Shown one piece after another: positions 52,827-62,225 of a DNA stretch of 64,000 nucleotides. The translations under genes and the position numbers were made by a program. The stretch is from Bryobacterales bacterium F-183 (GTDB lineage Bacteria > Acidobacteriota > Terriglobia > Bryobacterales > Bryobacteraceae), in assembly GCA_016865505.2 (NCBI GenBank), contig AP025252.1, forward strand, positions 4,672,137-4,736,136. The letters are read 5' to 3'. Below the pieces are notes generated by a model that worked only from the letters and a program-made list of their open reading frames with translations, did no database searches and was not told the DNA's origin. How positions within the stretch are numbered: position 1 is the first letter of the stretch; each line of letters starts with the position of its first letter.

Positions 52827-52853
52827 TATTCAGACGGATGAATAATTATAACA
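52827..52853 (-). promoter_or_regulatory. Possible ArgR/ARG-box-like operator upstream of argC
   Basis: TATTCA (52827-52832) and TGAATA (52839-52844) form a dyad, and TGAATAATTAT (52839-52849) matches 11 consecutive positions of an ARG box (TGAATAATTATTCA). It lies 23-50 bp upstream of argC, where a repressor would act. No argR gene is in the window, and the downstream half of the box is not conserved, so this is tentative. Confidence 0.3.
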
Positions 52854-52998
52854 GTTTCCACTGTTTCGGCGGAATGCTGCTGTCCCGATACTGTATCAGG
52901 TCTGCCCTTCGTGTCGATGAGGTGCTGAGATGGGTTTGGCCGCCGCCGACTACAATTCCACTTTCCTAGACCCCGTTCCCTATAATGGAGTTCGGCCC

Positions 52999-55900
52999 AT
53001 GGACGACGCCTTACGCGCAAAACTGGAACGGGCACGGCTCGACCTGTTGGACTTGTCGGCCCGGAACCGGCTTTTGAATGCGCCGTTGATGGCTGCGCCG
53101 AAGTCGACTCGCACGATCCGGGTACGGGATGAGGTGGCCAGTGAGGTGTACCGGCTACTCGTCGGGGACGCCAAGGCGATGACGTTTGCGGCCGCACCAG
53201 CCAAGGCGAACGCAGCCGGGGATGACGCCGAAGGTAGCCTGCCTCAGCCTGATGAAAATGAAGCGCTGGACGAGCGCGGAGTAGCGGCCCGGCATCGCGA
53301 TGCAAAACTGCAGACCTCGCTGACGTCGGAGGCGTTACAAAAACGGCTGCTGCATCTCTTTTATGACGCGCGTACGTTTGCGGAGGAACAGGGCGTCAAT
53401 ATTCTGTTTCTGGCAACCGGATTTCTGAAGTGGATCGATGCGACCAAGACCGAGCGGTATGCGCCGCTGGTGCTGATTCCGGTGAACCTGCATCGCAATT
53501 CGGCGGCTTCGCGATTCCAATTGCGGTGGCGACCGGAAGAACAGCCGGATGGAAACCTCACGCTTGCCGCGAAGTTAGAAACCGAGTTCCGGGTACGGCT
53601 GCCGGAGTTTCCAGATCCGGAAGCGGAAGGGTTCGATCTTGCCGCGTACTTTGCCGCAGTAGCGGAAGCGGTGCGTCCGATGGCGGGCTGGGAAGTGCTG
53701 CCCAACGAGATGTTGCTGGGGTTCTTCTCATTCGCGAAGTTCCTGATGTACCGGGATCTCGATTCGGCGAACTGGCCGGGTCGTGGATTGGCGGGGCATC
53801 CGCTGGTTTCGGGGTTGCTCGAAGGTGGCGTGAATACGCAGCCGTCGCGGATTCCGGATGATGCCAATCTCGATGAGTATCTGAAAGCCGCCGAGGTCCG
53901 GCCAGTGGTGGACATGGATGGCTCGCAGACGTTGGCGGTGTACGAGGCCAATCGCGGGTCGAATCTGGTGATCCAGGGTCCGCCGGGGACGGGCAAGTCG
54001 CAGACGATCGCGAATGTGATTGCCAATGCGGTGCTGGACGGCAAGAAGGTACTGTTTCTGGCCGAGAAGATGGCGGCGCTGGAGGTGGTCAAGCGGCGGC
54101 TGGACAGTATTGGGCTGGGTAGCATTTGTCTCGAGATGCACAGCAATAAGGTGGAAAAGCGCCTGGTGCTGGGCGAGGTCGGACGTACGATGGCGGCGGG
54201 TAAGCCTACGGCCGAGCCTCCTTCGCCGCAGGAGTTGGCGGCGCTGCAGCAGGTTCGAGATACGTTGAATGCGCATTGCCGGCGATTGCATCAGCCCGTA
54301 CAGCCTGCGGGGATGAGTGCGTACGAGTGCATGGGCGTTCTGGCGCATTTGCGGCGTACGCGAAATCTGCCGCCGATGGACATTCCGCTCGATCGTGCGG
54401 ATACGTGGACACCGGCGGAACGGCTGCGGCGGAAAGAATTGATCGGGCAGATTGCCGATTGGATTCGCACGCATGGGGTGCCGAATAAGCATGCGTGGTA
54501 CGGCACGTCGGGCGAGCCGATGTTGCGGGGCGATGCCGATTTGTTCCTGGAAAAGCTGCGGGAGACGGAAGAGACGCTATCGAAGCTGCCGTTGTTCGGA
54601 CAGTCGAACATGGAAGAGGCGATGGAGGCGGCGGCGCACCTGCGTCGCAATGCCGGGCTGCCAGAAGAGGCCGATGCCGCTGTTTGGCGGGATCAGTTGG
54701 CGGCGATCGGCGAGTTGGTGCAAAAGGGCTTGGCCGTATCGAAGGGTCGCGAAGAGGTGGAAGCGATCTTTGCTCCGAAGGCTTGGGACTACGACGTTGA
54801 GGATGTTCGCGATGAGTTGGATGAGCAGGGCGACGGCTTCTTCAATTTTCTGTCGGTAGACTTTCGCGCGGCCAAGAACCAGATGCTGTCCTTGCTGCGC
54901 AATGTGAGTTCGATGCCAGCGGACGCGAAGGGTCGTGTGGCGCTGCTCGATAAGCTGATCGACGCACAGAAAGCCCGGCGCGAGTTCGGGACCAAGCATG
55001 AAGAGCTGGGTCGCGCGGCGTTTGGACGGCTTTGGGAGGGCGAAAAGTCGGACTGGCCATGGTTCGAGCAGATTCATCGTTGGGCTTCGGAACGGCCGGG
55101 AATCAACGCCTGGGTGACGACGCCGTTGCGCGACCTCGATGCGGTTCGCGACTGTCATGCCACGTTGAAGCTGATTGGGAACCGGCTTCGTGCACCGTTG
55201 ACGACGGATCCGATTGAGTCGGTACGCGCGGAGTTGCAACGCTGGGTGTCGAATCCCGAGGGCATGCACCATTGGGCGGCGTACACGGCGCTCGAAAAGC
55301 AGGCGATTGAGCTGGGTCTGGGTGGCCTGGTGGACCGGCTGATGAATGGGCGCGTGTCCGCCGATGAGGCGCTCGATCGCTTTGCGCAGGCCTTCCACAT
55401 CGCGCTGCTGCGCATTGTGGCGCTGACGGAGCCGGATCTGGCGAGGTTCGACGGACAGTCCCACAACCGGCATGTGGATCAGTTCCAGAACCTGGATGAG
55501 CGGTATCTGGAGGCGAATCGCGCGGCGGTGCTGCATAAGCACTATGCGAACATTCCGAGGTACACGGGTCCTGGCAATGGCGCGATGGGGGTACTGAAGG
55601 AAGAGATCGCGAAGAAGCGGCGGCATTTGCCGTTGCGGCAGTTGGTGAAGCAGGCGGGTCCGGCATTGCAGGCGTTGAAGCCGGTGTTTCTGATGAGTCC
55701 TTTGTCGGTGGCGCAGTTTTTGGAGCCGGGGGCGATTGAGTTCGATCTGCTGGTGGTGGACGAAGCCTCGCAGATTGAGCCTGTGGACGCGCTGGGCGCG
55801 ATGGCGCGGTGCCGGCAAGCGGTGGTGGTGGGCGACGACCGGCAGTTGCCGCCGACGCGATTTTTCTCCAAGATGACCGGCGACGGCGTGGGTACAGGCG

Positions 55901-57582
55901 AGGAGGACGCGGAGACGACGGGGGTCGCGGATTTGGACAGCATCCTTGGTGTGTGCCGCGCGCGCGGGTTTGCCGAGCGGATGCTGCGCTGGCATTACCG
56001 GAGCCGTCACGAATCGCTGATCGCGGTGTCGAATCGCGAGTTTTACGAGAACCGGCTGTTCCTGATACCGAGTCCGCTGCGGTCGAAGGGTGGGTTGCGG
56101 TTCCATCATTTGCCGAATGCGGTGTACGAGGCGGGTACGGCAGTGAACCGGGTGGAGGCCAAGGCGGTGGCGGAAGCGGTGATGCGGCATGCGCAGGCGT
56201 CGCCAAAACTGTCGCTGGGAGTCGCGGCGTTCTCGGTGAATCAACGGGACGCGATTTTGGAAGAGTTGGAAGTCCTGCGGCGGGGGAATCCTGCGGCGGA
56301 AGCGTTCTTTGCCGAGCAGCCGGATTCGGGCGAGCCGTTCTTTGTGAAGAACCTGGAGAACGTCCAAGGTGACGAGCGCGATGTGATCTTTATCTCGATC
56401 GGGCGGGGTCGCGAGGCGGATGGATCGCTGCATATGCGGTTTGGTCCGCTGAACTTGCCGGGTGGCGAGCGGCGGCTCAATGTACTGATTTCGCGCGCGA
56501 AGCTGCGTTGCGAGGTGTTCTCTTCGATTACCGGGCAGGAGATCGACGGCCATCGCGCGAATAGCCGCGGAGTCGCGGCGCTGCGTACGTTCCTGATTTA
56601 CGCGCAGACGGGGCTGCTCGATGGCGCGGGCGTGGAGGCAGCGAAGCAGACGGCAAGCCGTGTGGCGCTGGATGTCGCGGAGGTGGTTCGCGGCGCGGGG
56701 TACGAGGTGACGGAGCGGTACGGCTTGGCGGGGTTGTTCCTGGATTTGGCAGTGGTGGACCCGGCGCATCCGGATCGCGTGTTGATGGGGATTGAGATTG
56801 ACGGCGAGCAGTATCGCGCGGCGCAGTGTGCGCGGGACCGGGATCGGTTGCGTACGCAGGTACTGGAGCGGCAGGGCTGGCAATTGTACCGGCTGTGGAC
56901 GGCGGACTGGTATCAGCGTCCGGAGGAGCAGGCATCGAAGCTGCTGGCTGCGCTGGCGGCGGCTCCACGGGTGGAGCAAGAGCCGGAGCCTGAAGAACCG
57001 GAAGTGTTGGTGGAACAACCGGCGGAGGTTGCGGCGCCTGTGGCAGTGGCTGCGGATGTGGAGTTGGGTGTACGGTATGTGGACGCTGTCCTGCAAGTGC
57101 CTCCGCAGTTGGAGTTGCAGGATGCGCCGCGTGCGTTCCTGATCGAGATCGTACGGCAGGTGGTGCAGGCCGAGGGTCCGATTCATGAGGATGATGTGAT
57201 TGCGCGGGTCCGCATGGCGTGGAAGTTGGCTCGTGCGGGTAGCCGTGTGCAGACGATCATCCGGCAAGCGTTGGCTGCGGCTGCGCCTGGGGTTGAGAAG
57301 CTGGCGGGCGACTTCTATTGGATTCCGGGAAGTACGGTGCAGGCTCGGAACCGGTTGCGTCCGGCTGAGCGGATTGCGCCGATGGAGATGGACGCCGCCT
57401 TGCTTGTCGCGGCGAAGGCTTGTGTGGCGGGCAGCCGGGATCAGTTGATCCAGACTGCCGCGCGTGCGTTGGGGTCGAAGGTGGTATCGGCGTCGATGCG
57501 CCAGGCGCTGAGCGCGCAGGTCGACGAGTTGGTGCAGAAGCAGGCGCTTACCGAGCGCCACGGATTGCTGTCGCTTAGTTGA
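52999..57582 (+). CDS. Giant DUF4011-helicase-nuclease protein, Hhe-like anti-phage candidate
   Basis: A protein of 1,527 residues from the ATG at 52999, with GGAG 8 nt upstream; an ATG at 52930 is less likely. Domains in order: DUF4011 N-terminus (LDLLDLSARNRLLN); superfamily 1 helicase with Walker A GPPGTGKS (327-334), Walker B VVDEASQIEP (~921), WHYRSRHESLIAVSN, LENVQGDERDVIFIS and RRLNVLISRAKL; a restriction-endonuclease-like domain of the Vsr/MTES_1575 type (GIEIDGEQYRAAQCARDRDR, E1266, D1268); a linker of Glu/Pro; and a C-terminal DUF3320-like region (EGPIHEDDVIARVRMAWKLARAGSR). This DUF4011-helicase-Vsr order is that reported for the single-gene Hhe defence system. The architecture is clear; anti-phage activity is inferred. 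Confidence 0.85.
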   Translation: MDDALRAKLERARLDLLDLSARNRLLNAPLMAAPKSTRTIRVRDEVASEVYRLLVGDAKAMTFAAAPAKANAAGDDAEGSLPQPDENEALDERGVAARHRDAKLQTSLTSEALQKRLLHLFYDARTFAEEQGVNILFLATGFLKWIDATKTERYAPLVLIPVNLHRNSAASRFQLRWRPEEQPDGNLTLAAKLETEFRVRLPEFPDPEAEGFDLAAYFAAVAEAVRPMAGWEVLPNEMLLGFFSFAKFLMYRDLDSANWPGRGLAGHPLVSGLLEGGVNTQPSRIPDDANLDEYLKAAEVRPVVDMDGSQTLAVYEANRGSNLVIQGPPGTGKSQTIANVIANAVLDGKKVLFLAEKMAALEVVKRRLDSIGLGSICLEMHSNKVEKRLVLGEVGRTMAAGKPTAEPPSPQELAALQQVRDTLNAHCRRLHQPVQPAGMSAYECMGVLAHLRRTRNLPPMDIPLDRADTWTPAERLRRKELIGQIADWIRTHGVPNKHAWYGTSGEPMLRGDADLFLEKLRETEETLSKLPLFGQSNMEEAMEAAAHLRRNAGLPEEADAAVWRDQLAAIGELVQKGLAVSKGREEVEAIFAPKAWDYDVEDVRDELDEQGDGFFNFLSVDFRAAKNQMLSLLRNVSSMPADAKGRVALLDKLIDAQKARREFGTKHEELGRAAFGRLWEGEKSDWPWFEQIHRWASERPGINAWVTTPLRDLDAVRDCHATLKLIGNRLRAPLTTDPIESVRAELQRWVSNPEGMHHWAAYTALEKQAIELGLGGLVDRLMNGRVSADEALDRFAQAFHIALLRIVALTEPDLARFDGQSHNRHVDQFQNLDERYLEANRAAVLHKHYANIPRYTGPGNGAMGVLKEEIAKKRRHLPLRQLVKQAGPALQALKPVFLMSPLSVAQFLEPGAIEFDLLVVDEASQIEPVDALGAMARCRQAVVVGDDRQLPPTRFFSKMTGDGVGTGEEDAETTGVADLDSILGVCRARGFAERMLRWHYRSRHESLIAVSNREFYENRLFLIPSPLRSKGGLRFHHLPNAVYEAGTAVNRVEAKAVAEAVMRHAQASPKLSLGVAAFSVNQRDAILEELEVLRRGNPAAEAFFAEQPDSGEPFFVKNLENVQGDERDVIFISIGRGREADGSLHMRFGPLNLPGGERRLNVLISRAKLRCEVFSSITGQEIDGHRANSRGVAALRTFLIYAQTGLLDGAGVEAAKQTASRVALDVAEVVRGAGYEVTERYGLAGLFLDLAVVDPAHPDRVLMGIEIDGEQYRAAQCARDRDRLRTQVLERQGWQLYRLWTADWYQRPEEQASKLLAALAAAPRVEQEPEPEEPEVLVEQPAEVAAPVAVAADVELGVRYVDAVLQVPPQLELQDAPRAFLIEIVRQVVQAEGPIHEDDVIARVRMAWKLARAGSRVQTIIRQALAAAAPGVEKLAGDFYWIPGSTVQARNRLRPAERIAPMEMDAALLVAAKACVAGSRDQLIQTAARALGSKVVSASMRQALSAQVDELVQKQALTERHGLLSLS

Positions 57583-58720
57583 TCCTCAGCTTGAGGATCC
57601 GGCCGGTGAGTTCGAGAATGAACATCTCGTCGGTGGCTTCATCGAACGCGAGGCTTACAGGGGCGATCAGGCCCGTAGCTGCGACGCGCGATTCTGCCGT
57701 GTCGTAGCGGAGCAGGCGTCCGGGCGGCGGTTGCGCGGCGCTCTGGTTGGCGCTGAACTCGAGTACAAAGAACTGCGGACGCTGATTGCCGCGAGTGCGC
57801 ACCCAGAAATCCGTGCACGAGGTGAGGTCATAGATGAACTCCGAGGTGGCGCCGGTGGAGGGGTTGACGAGCATCACACGTGCGTTGCCGGGTACGAACG
57901 GGAAGCCGGTGAGGTAGCTGACCAGCAACTGATTCTGCAGGAAGCCGCGGACTTGCGTGGGTACGGGATCGACGACGGGAGCGCCAACGCCGGTACGGTT
58001 GGGGACGGGGGCGAAGCGTACGACACGTTCCCAGAAACCGGTCATAGTGTTGACGCGGACGAGGCTGTTCATGGACGCATCGGCCACCCAGAGTTCGCCG
58101 CCATTGGCCGAGAGCGTGACACCCCAGGGATTGGAGAACTTGTAGATCGATTGCGCGTTGGGCTCGCTGAGCGGGAAGCGTGCAAGCACCATGACGCGAG
58201 CCGTACCACCGCGGCCGTCCTCGATTTCGAGAGTCTTGCCGTCGGCGAGGTCGCGCTGCTGGGTGGGGGTGATCTGGAAGGTACCGTCGATCATGTCCAC
58301 TTCGTGGTTGAAGCGGAAGCGGAGGACGGTGGCAAACAAGGGCGAAGACGGCGAACTGGTGTTGTGTACCGAGGTGCCGGGAGTGGGTCCGCTGCGCTCG
58401 GCGTCGCCTACGCCGATGGCGACGTACAGGGTGCCTTGACGCACGGCAAGACCGGTGGGTCCGCTGCCTGCGTTGCCTGTGACATCGACGCCCGAGGGCA
58501 GACCTTCAATGAGACTGCGGCGAGTTCCGCCCCGGGTGACGAAGGAAATGCGACCGGCATTGGCGGTCATGGCAGGCTCGGAGACCAGGAAGTTGCCGCG
58601 TGGTGTGAGCACCATCTTTTGTGGGCTACGTAAACCGGTGGCGACAACCTCGGGCGCGGCTTGGGCGAACAGGGTGCCGCACGCGCCTGCGAGGGCGGAC
58701 AGAAGAAGCAGTCGGGTCAT
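57575..58720 (-). CDS. Exported ScyD/ScyE-like beta-propeller protein
   Basis: A protein of 381 residues with signal peptide (RLLLLSALAGACGTLFAQ). The ScyD/ScyE pattern is seen: VVATGLRSPQKMVLTPRGNFLVSE at the start, SGPTGLAVRQGTLYVAIG, SNPWGVTLSANGGELWVADASMNSLVRVNTMTG and LLRYDTAESRVAATGLIAPVSLAFDE, each a propeller blade. Likely a six-bladed propeller in the periplasm or outside; function unknown. Overlaps the 3' end of the Hhe-like gene by 8 bp (convergent). Confidence 0.8.
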   Translation of the reverse strand: MTRLLLLSALAGACGTLFAQAAPEVVATGLRSPQKMVLTPRGNFLVSEPAMTANAGRISFVTRGGTRRSLIEGLPSGVDVTGNAGSGPTGLAVRQGTLYVAIGVGDAERSGPTPGTSVHNTSSPSSPLFATVLRFRFNHEVDMIDGTFQITPTQQRDLADGKTLEIEDGRGGTARVMVLARFPLSEPNAQSIYKFSNPWGVTLSANGGELWVADASMNSLVRVNTMTGFWERVVRFAPVPNRTGVGAPVVDPVPTQVRGFLQNQLLVSYLTGFPFVPGNARVMLVNPSTGATSEFIYDLTSCTDFWVRTRGNQRPQFFVLEFSANQSAAQPPPGRLLRYDTAESRVAATGLIAPVSLAFDEATDEMFILELTGRILKLRIN

Positions 58721-58776
58721 CCTTGGCAGTGTACTGCATGAACGGGCGTTCTGCAGCTATATACAATCGAGGGTGC

Positions 58777-59292
58777 ATGGATACGACGACAGGTCAGGGG
58801 TCGGTGGTGCAGGTGAGCGCGTCGCGTGGCGGCGTACCGAAGCTGCCGGTGCTGGGCGGTCAGGTGCACAAACTTGGACTTGAGGGCGATGCTTGCCGGA
58901 ACCTGAAGTATCACGGCGGTCCGAATCAGGCGTTGCTGGTCATTACTGAGAACGCGATTGACGATCTGGTCGCGCAGGGATTTGAGGTTTATGCGGGGGC
59001 GCTGGGCGAGAATCTGACGGTGCGCGGCGTGGACCACCGGCAGTTCCGGATTGGGCAGCGCTGGCGGATCGGGCAAGAGGTTTGGATTGAGTTCACCAAG
59101 ATCCGCGTGCCTTGCAGGACCTTGGATGTGTACGGCGAGGGCCGCATACAAAAGGCCGTGTACGACAAGGTGGTGAAGGCCGGTGATCCTTCCTCGCCTC
59201 TGTGGGCCAAGGGCGGGATGTACGCCAAGGTTGTGACGCCGGGCTTTGTGGCGCCGGGCGATGCGTTTGTACTGATGGAAGACATTGCTTGA
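58777..59292 (+). CDS. MOSC-domain protein
   Basis: A protein of 171 residues from the ATG at 58777, preceded by GAGGGTG. MOSC signatures: LGLEGDACRNLKYHGGPNQALLVITENAIDDL, GALGENLTVRGVD, and the invariant cysteine in IRVPCRTLDVYG. MOSC domains bind sulfur for molybdenum-cofactor sulfuration or act in oxime reduction (YiiM-like). Its stop overlaps the TTG start of glnE (TTGA), so the two are coupled. Confidence 0.9.
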   Translation: MDTTTGQGSVVQVSASRGGVPKLPVLGGQVHKLGLEGDACRNLKYHGGPNQALLVITENAIDDLVAQGFEVYAGALGENLTVRGVDHRQFRIGQRWRIGQEVWIEFTKIRVPCRTLDVYGEGRIQKAVYDKVVKAGDPSSPLWAKGGMYAKVVTPGFVAPGDAFVLMEDIA

Positions 59293-61808
59293 GCAGCCGC
59301 CTCCGATCCTTACTGCAGCAACATAGCCGCTTTCTTTCGCTCGATGCCGACCGGCATCCGGAGTGGCTGGACGATCTCACCGTACGCGGCGATATCAATC
59401 GCGGGTTTACGGCGGCGGATTTTGAGCGGCGCTTGTACGAGATGTCGGGCGCTGCGTCGTCGCCTGCGCTGCTGTATGCGAGCTTCCGGCGTCAACAACT
59501 GATGCGGATCCTTCTGCGCGATGTACTGGGTCTGGCGACGTTGGCGGAGACGGCGGAGGAGCTTTCGGAGCTTGCCTGCGTGGTGGTGAATACGGCGCTG
59601 TCGAGGATCCTGGATGGGCTGTATCAACGGTACGGGAAGCCTTCGAGCAGCATTTGTGTATTGGCTTTGGGCAAGCTGGGTGGGGCCGAGCTGAACTACT
59701 CGTCGGACATCGATTTGATGTTTGTGTACGGGGAGAATGGTGAGCTCGACACGATCTCGTACAAAGAGTTTTATAAGAAGGCTGCGGCGCAGTTAGCGGA
59801 GCTTTTGTCCACGCATACGCCGGAGGGGTTCGCGTACCGTGTGGATCTGCGGTTGCGGCCCGAGGGTAAGAACGGCGAGGTCTGCATTTCGCTCGATGGA
59901 GCGCGGCATTATTACGAGAAGCGCGCGCGGGATTGGGAACTGCAGATGATGATCAAGGCTCGTCCGGTGGCTGGGGATCTGGCGCTGGGGGAGCGGCTGC
60001 TGGAGTTCATCGAGCCTTTGACATACGCCACTACGTTGGACTTTTCAGCGATTGAGACGATGTCCGAGACGCGGGCGCGGTTGAACGAGACCTTGAACGC
60101 CAAGCGGACTTTGCAGAAGGCCGGTGGTGTCGATATCAAGCTGGCGCGCGGGGGCATTCGGGACATTGAGTTTTTGGTGCAGTGCCTGCAGCGGTTGCAC
60201 GGCGGGAGGTCGCCTTGGGTGCGGCAGGGCGGTACCTTGCGTTCGCTGGCGAGGCTGCAGGACAAGGGTTTGATTTCGGAAGTCGAGTATTCGCGGCTGG
60301 CTTCGGCGTACACGTTTCTGCGTACGCTCGAGCACAGGCTGCAGTACTTTGATGATCGCCAGACGCATCTGCTGCCGGCGCCGGGTCGCGAATTGGATGC
60401 GGTGGCGCAACGGATGCCGGGTCAACCGCAGGACCTGCTGCGGACGTTGGATAATCATCTGGCGCAGGTGACGTTGATCTACGATCGCATCGTGCATGCG
60501 CAGCAGACGGCACATGCGACGCCTGCCGCGCCCGCGCCGTTGTCGACCTTGATGGCATCGCTGTTCCGGCAGGCACCGTTGTTTGCGGAGTTGGTGAAGC
60601 GGTCGCGGGAGAAGCGGGAGTTACGGTCGTTCGAGTACTTTTTGGAGGCTGTGGATGGGCTTCCGGAGTTGCTGGGTTCGCTGGAGAGTGACGCGACGTT
60701 GCGGGCTGCGGTGGTGGATCTGTTTGAGGCGAGTCCATTCTTTGCGGAGCAGTTGGCGCGCGATCCGAAGTTGATTCTGGAGCTTGTAGAGACGCCGGAG
60801 CCGTTGGATGCTCCGGTGGATGCGGCGAGCCTGCGGACGTACTTCAAGCGAGCGTCGATGCGATTGCTGACGACGAGCATCGTGCGGCGGGCTCCGGTGT
60901 TTGAGACGTTGGCGCGAATGTCTGACCTGGCGGATGCGGCGATTGCCATGGCGTACGCGTTGGCGTCACCCAATGACAATCGCATGATGGTGATCGCGCT
61001 GGGGCGTTTGGGAATGCGCGAGTTCGATCACTCGTCGGACGCCGATTTGCTGTTTGTGATCCCGGATGACGCGGCGGGCGATGTGGAGCGCTGGACGCGT
61101 GCGGCGGAGCGGATCATTGAGATTCTTGCGTCGTACACGAGCGCGGGGTCGATCTTTTCGGTGGATACGCGGTTGCGTCCCAATGGTCGTGAAGGTGGGC
61201 TGGTGCAGACGGTGTCTGCCTATCTCGAATACTTTGAGCATCGCGCGGAGGCTTGGGAAGGTATCGCGTACATGAAGGCTCGCGCGGTGGCGGGGGACTT
61301 GGATGTCGCGACGGCGTTTCTGGGCAAGCTGCAGGAGACGGATTGGCGGCGCTGGGGGCAAAGTGGAAGGTCGCGCGGGGATTTGCGGGAGATGCGGTTG
61401 AAGCTGGAGCGGGAGCAGGGTCGTGCGAATCCGTTGAAGGCGGGCGAGGGCGGGTACTACGACATCGACTTTCTGCTGCTGTACCTGCGGTTGAAGAGCG
61501 CTGGGGTGTTCTTTAAGGTACTGAATACGCCAGAGCGTGTGGACGTCCTCGAAAAGATGGGGCACCTGGAGCGCGATGATGCGGAGTTCCTGCGGGATGC
61601 CGCGGCGTTCTATCGCGCGCTGGACCATGGGTTGCGGCTGTTCTCCGGTCACGCGGAGGGGAAGTTGCCGGGGTCCGAGACAAAACTTGCGTCGCTGGCG
61701 GAACTGGTGTCGCGCTGGATGCCGGGGGCTGAGCCGTCAGCATTGGCGGAGCAACTGGAAGTCGTGAAGGCGCGGACGCGCGAAACGTTCTTACGCTTTT
61801 TCCGGTAG
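59289..61808 (+). CDS. glnE: Glutamine synthetase adenylyltransferase/deadenylylase
   Basis: A protein of 839 residues from TTG 59289 (GGAAG 7 nt upstream, 4-bp overlap with the MOSC gene). Two nucleotidyltransferase halves are visible: GGAELNYSSDIDLMFVYG with PEGKNGEVCISL and KLARGGIRDIEFLVQCLQ; then LGMREFDHSSDADLLFVIP with DTRLRPNGREGGLVQT and GEGGYYDIDFLLLYLRL. GlnE adenylylates and deadenylylates glutamine synthetase in response to PII. It is about 100 residues shorter than the enterobacterial enzyme, mostly at the N-terminus. Activity of both halves appears intact. Confidence 0.93.
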   Translation: MSSRLRSLLQQHSRFLSLDADRHPEWLDDLTVRGDINRGFTAADFERRLYEMSGAASSPALLYASFRRQQLMRILLRDVLGLATLAETAEELSELACVVVNTALSRILDGLYQRYGKPSSSICVLALGKLGGAELNYSSDIDLMFVYGENGELDTISYKEFYKKAAAQLAELLSTHTPEGFAYRVDLRLRPEGKNGEVCISLDGARHYYEKRARDWELQMMIKARPVAGDLALGERLLEFIEPLTYATTLDFSAIETMSETRARLNETLNAKRTLQKAGGVDIKLARGGIRDIEFLVQCLQRLHGGRSPWVRQGGTLRSLARLQDKGLISEVEYSRLASAYTFLRTLEHRLQYFDDRQTHLLPAPGRELDAVAQRMPGQPQDLLRTLDNHLAQVTLIYDRIVHAQQTAHATPAAPAPLSTLMASLFRQAPLFAELVKRSREKRELRSFEYFLEAVDGLPELLGSLESDATLRAAVVDLFEASPFFAEQLARDPKLILELVETPEPLDAPVDAASLRTYFKRASMRLLTTSIVRRAPVFETLARMSDLADAAIAMAYALASPNDNRMMVIALGRLGMREFDHSSDADLLFVIPDDAAGDVERWTRAAERIIEILASYTSAGSIFSVDTRLRPNGREGGLVQTVSAYLEYFEHRAEAWEGIAYMKARAVAGDLDVATAFLGKLQETDWRRWGQSGRSRGDLREMRLKLEREQGRANPLKAGEGGYYDIDFLLLYLRLKSAGVFFKVLNTPERVDVLEKMGHLERDDAEFLRDAAAFYRALDHGLRLFSGHAEGKLPGSETKLASLAELVSRWMPGAEPSALAEQLEVVKARTRETFLRFFR

Positions 61809-62210
61809 CGGCTTGAGGTCCGGGGCGACCCATTCGCGGCGTGCCTGTTGGGACTTCACCACGTCGAAGCTGTAGTAGTCGCGGAAGAGCGATGTCGGAT
61901 GCGAGGCGATGCACGAGTTCACTTTGTCGACGAGTTCCCCGCCCTTGGCCATGTGGGCTGCGACGATGGCCGTCCAGAAGATGGTGAGGGTCTCATGGTA
62001 GCCGCGAGTGGCGGTGGAGATCGTGCCGTGGTGCCAGTTCAAGTGGTGAATGCCGGCGCGAATACGGTAGAAGGCGTCGGTTCCATAACGGTCGCAGTAA
62101 ACGGCGGCCATCGCGAGGTGCGCGGGGTGGGTCCACTCGGCGGCGGTGTGTTCGCCGGCTTCGAAGCGCTGGATGAAGCTGTCCAGTTGCTCTTTACTTT
62201 CGAAAGTCAT
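61791..62210 (-). CDS. Conserved protein of unknown function
   Basis: A 139-residue protein with conserved-looking His/Trp/Tyr motifs: EWTHPAHLAMAAVYCDRYG, RIRAGIHHLNWHHGT and GYHETLTIFW, ending RREWVAPDLKPLP. Similar uncharacterised proteins occur in proteobacteria and acidobacteria; the histidines might bind metal. No signal peptide. It is convergent with glnE (18-bp overlap) and divergent from the Lrp regulator, only 15 bp away, suggesting joint control. Confidence 0.72.
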   Translation of the reverse strand: MTFESKEQLDSFIQRFEAGEHTAAEWTHPAHLAMAAVYCDRYGTDAFYRIRAGIHHLNWHHGTISTATRGYHETLTIFWTAIVAAHMAKGGELVDKVNSCIASHPTSLFRDYYSFDVVKSQQARREWVAPDLKPLPEKA

Positions 62211-62225
62211 GTGTACAATTCTATT

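Noticed and set aside
52981-52986. TATAAT as a −10 promoter for the DUF4011 gene
   Set aside because: No −35 at suitable spacing and only 12 nt to the chosen ATG, overlapping its SD; probably chance.
54577-57561. 994-codon open frame on the − strand opposite the DUF4011-helicase gene
   Set aside because: Arg/His/Leu/Gln-rich translation typical of shadow frames; the + strand protein has recognisable helicase and nuclease motifs.
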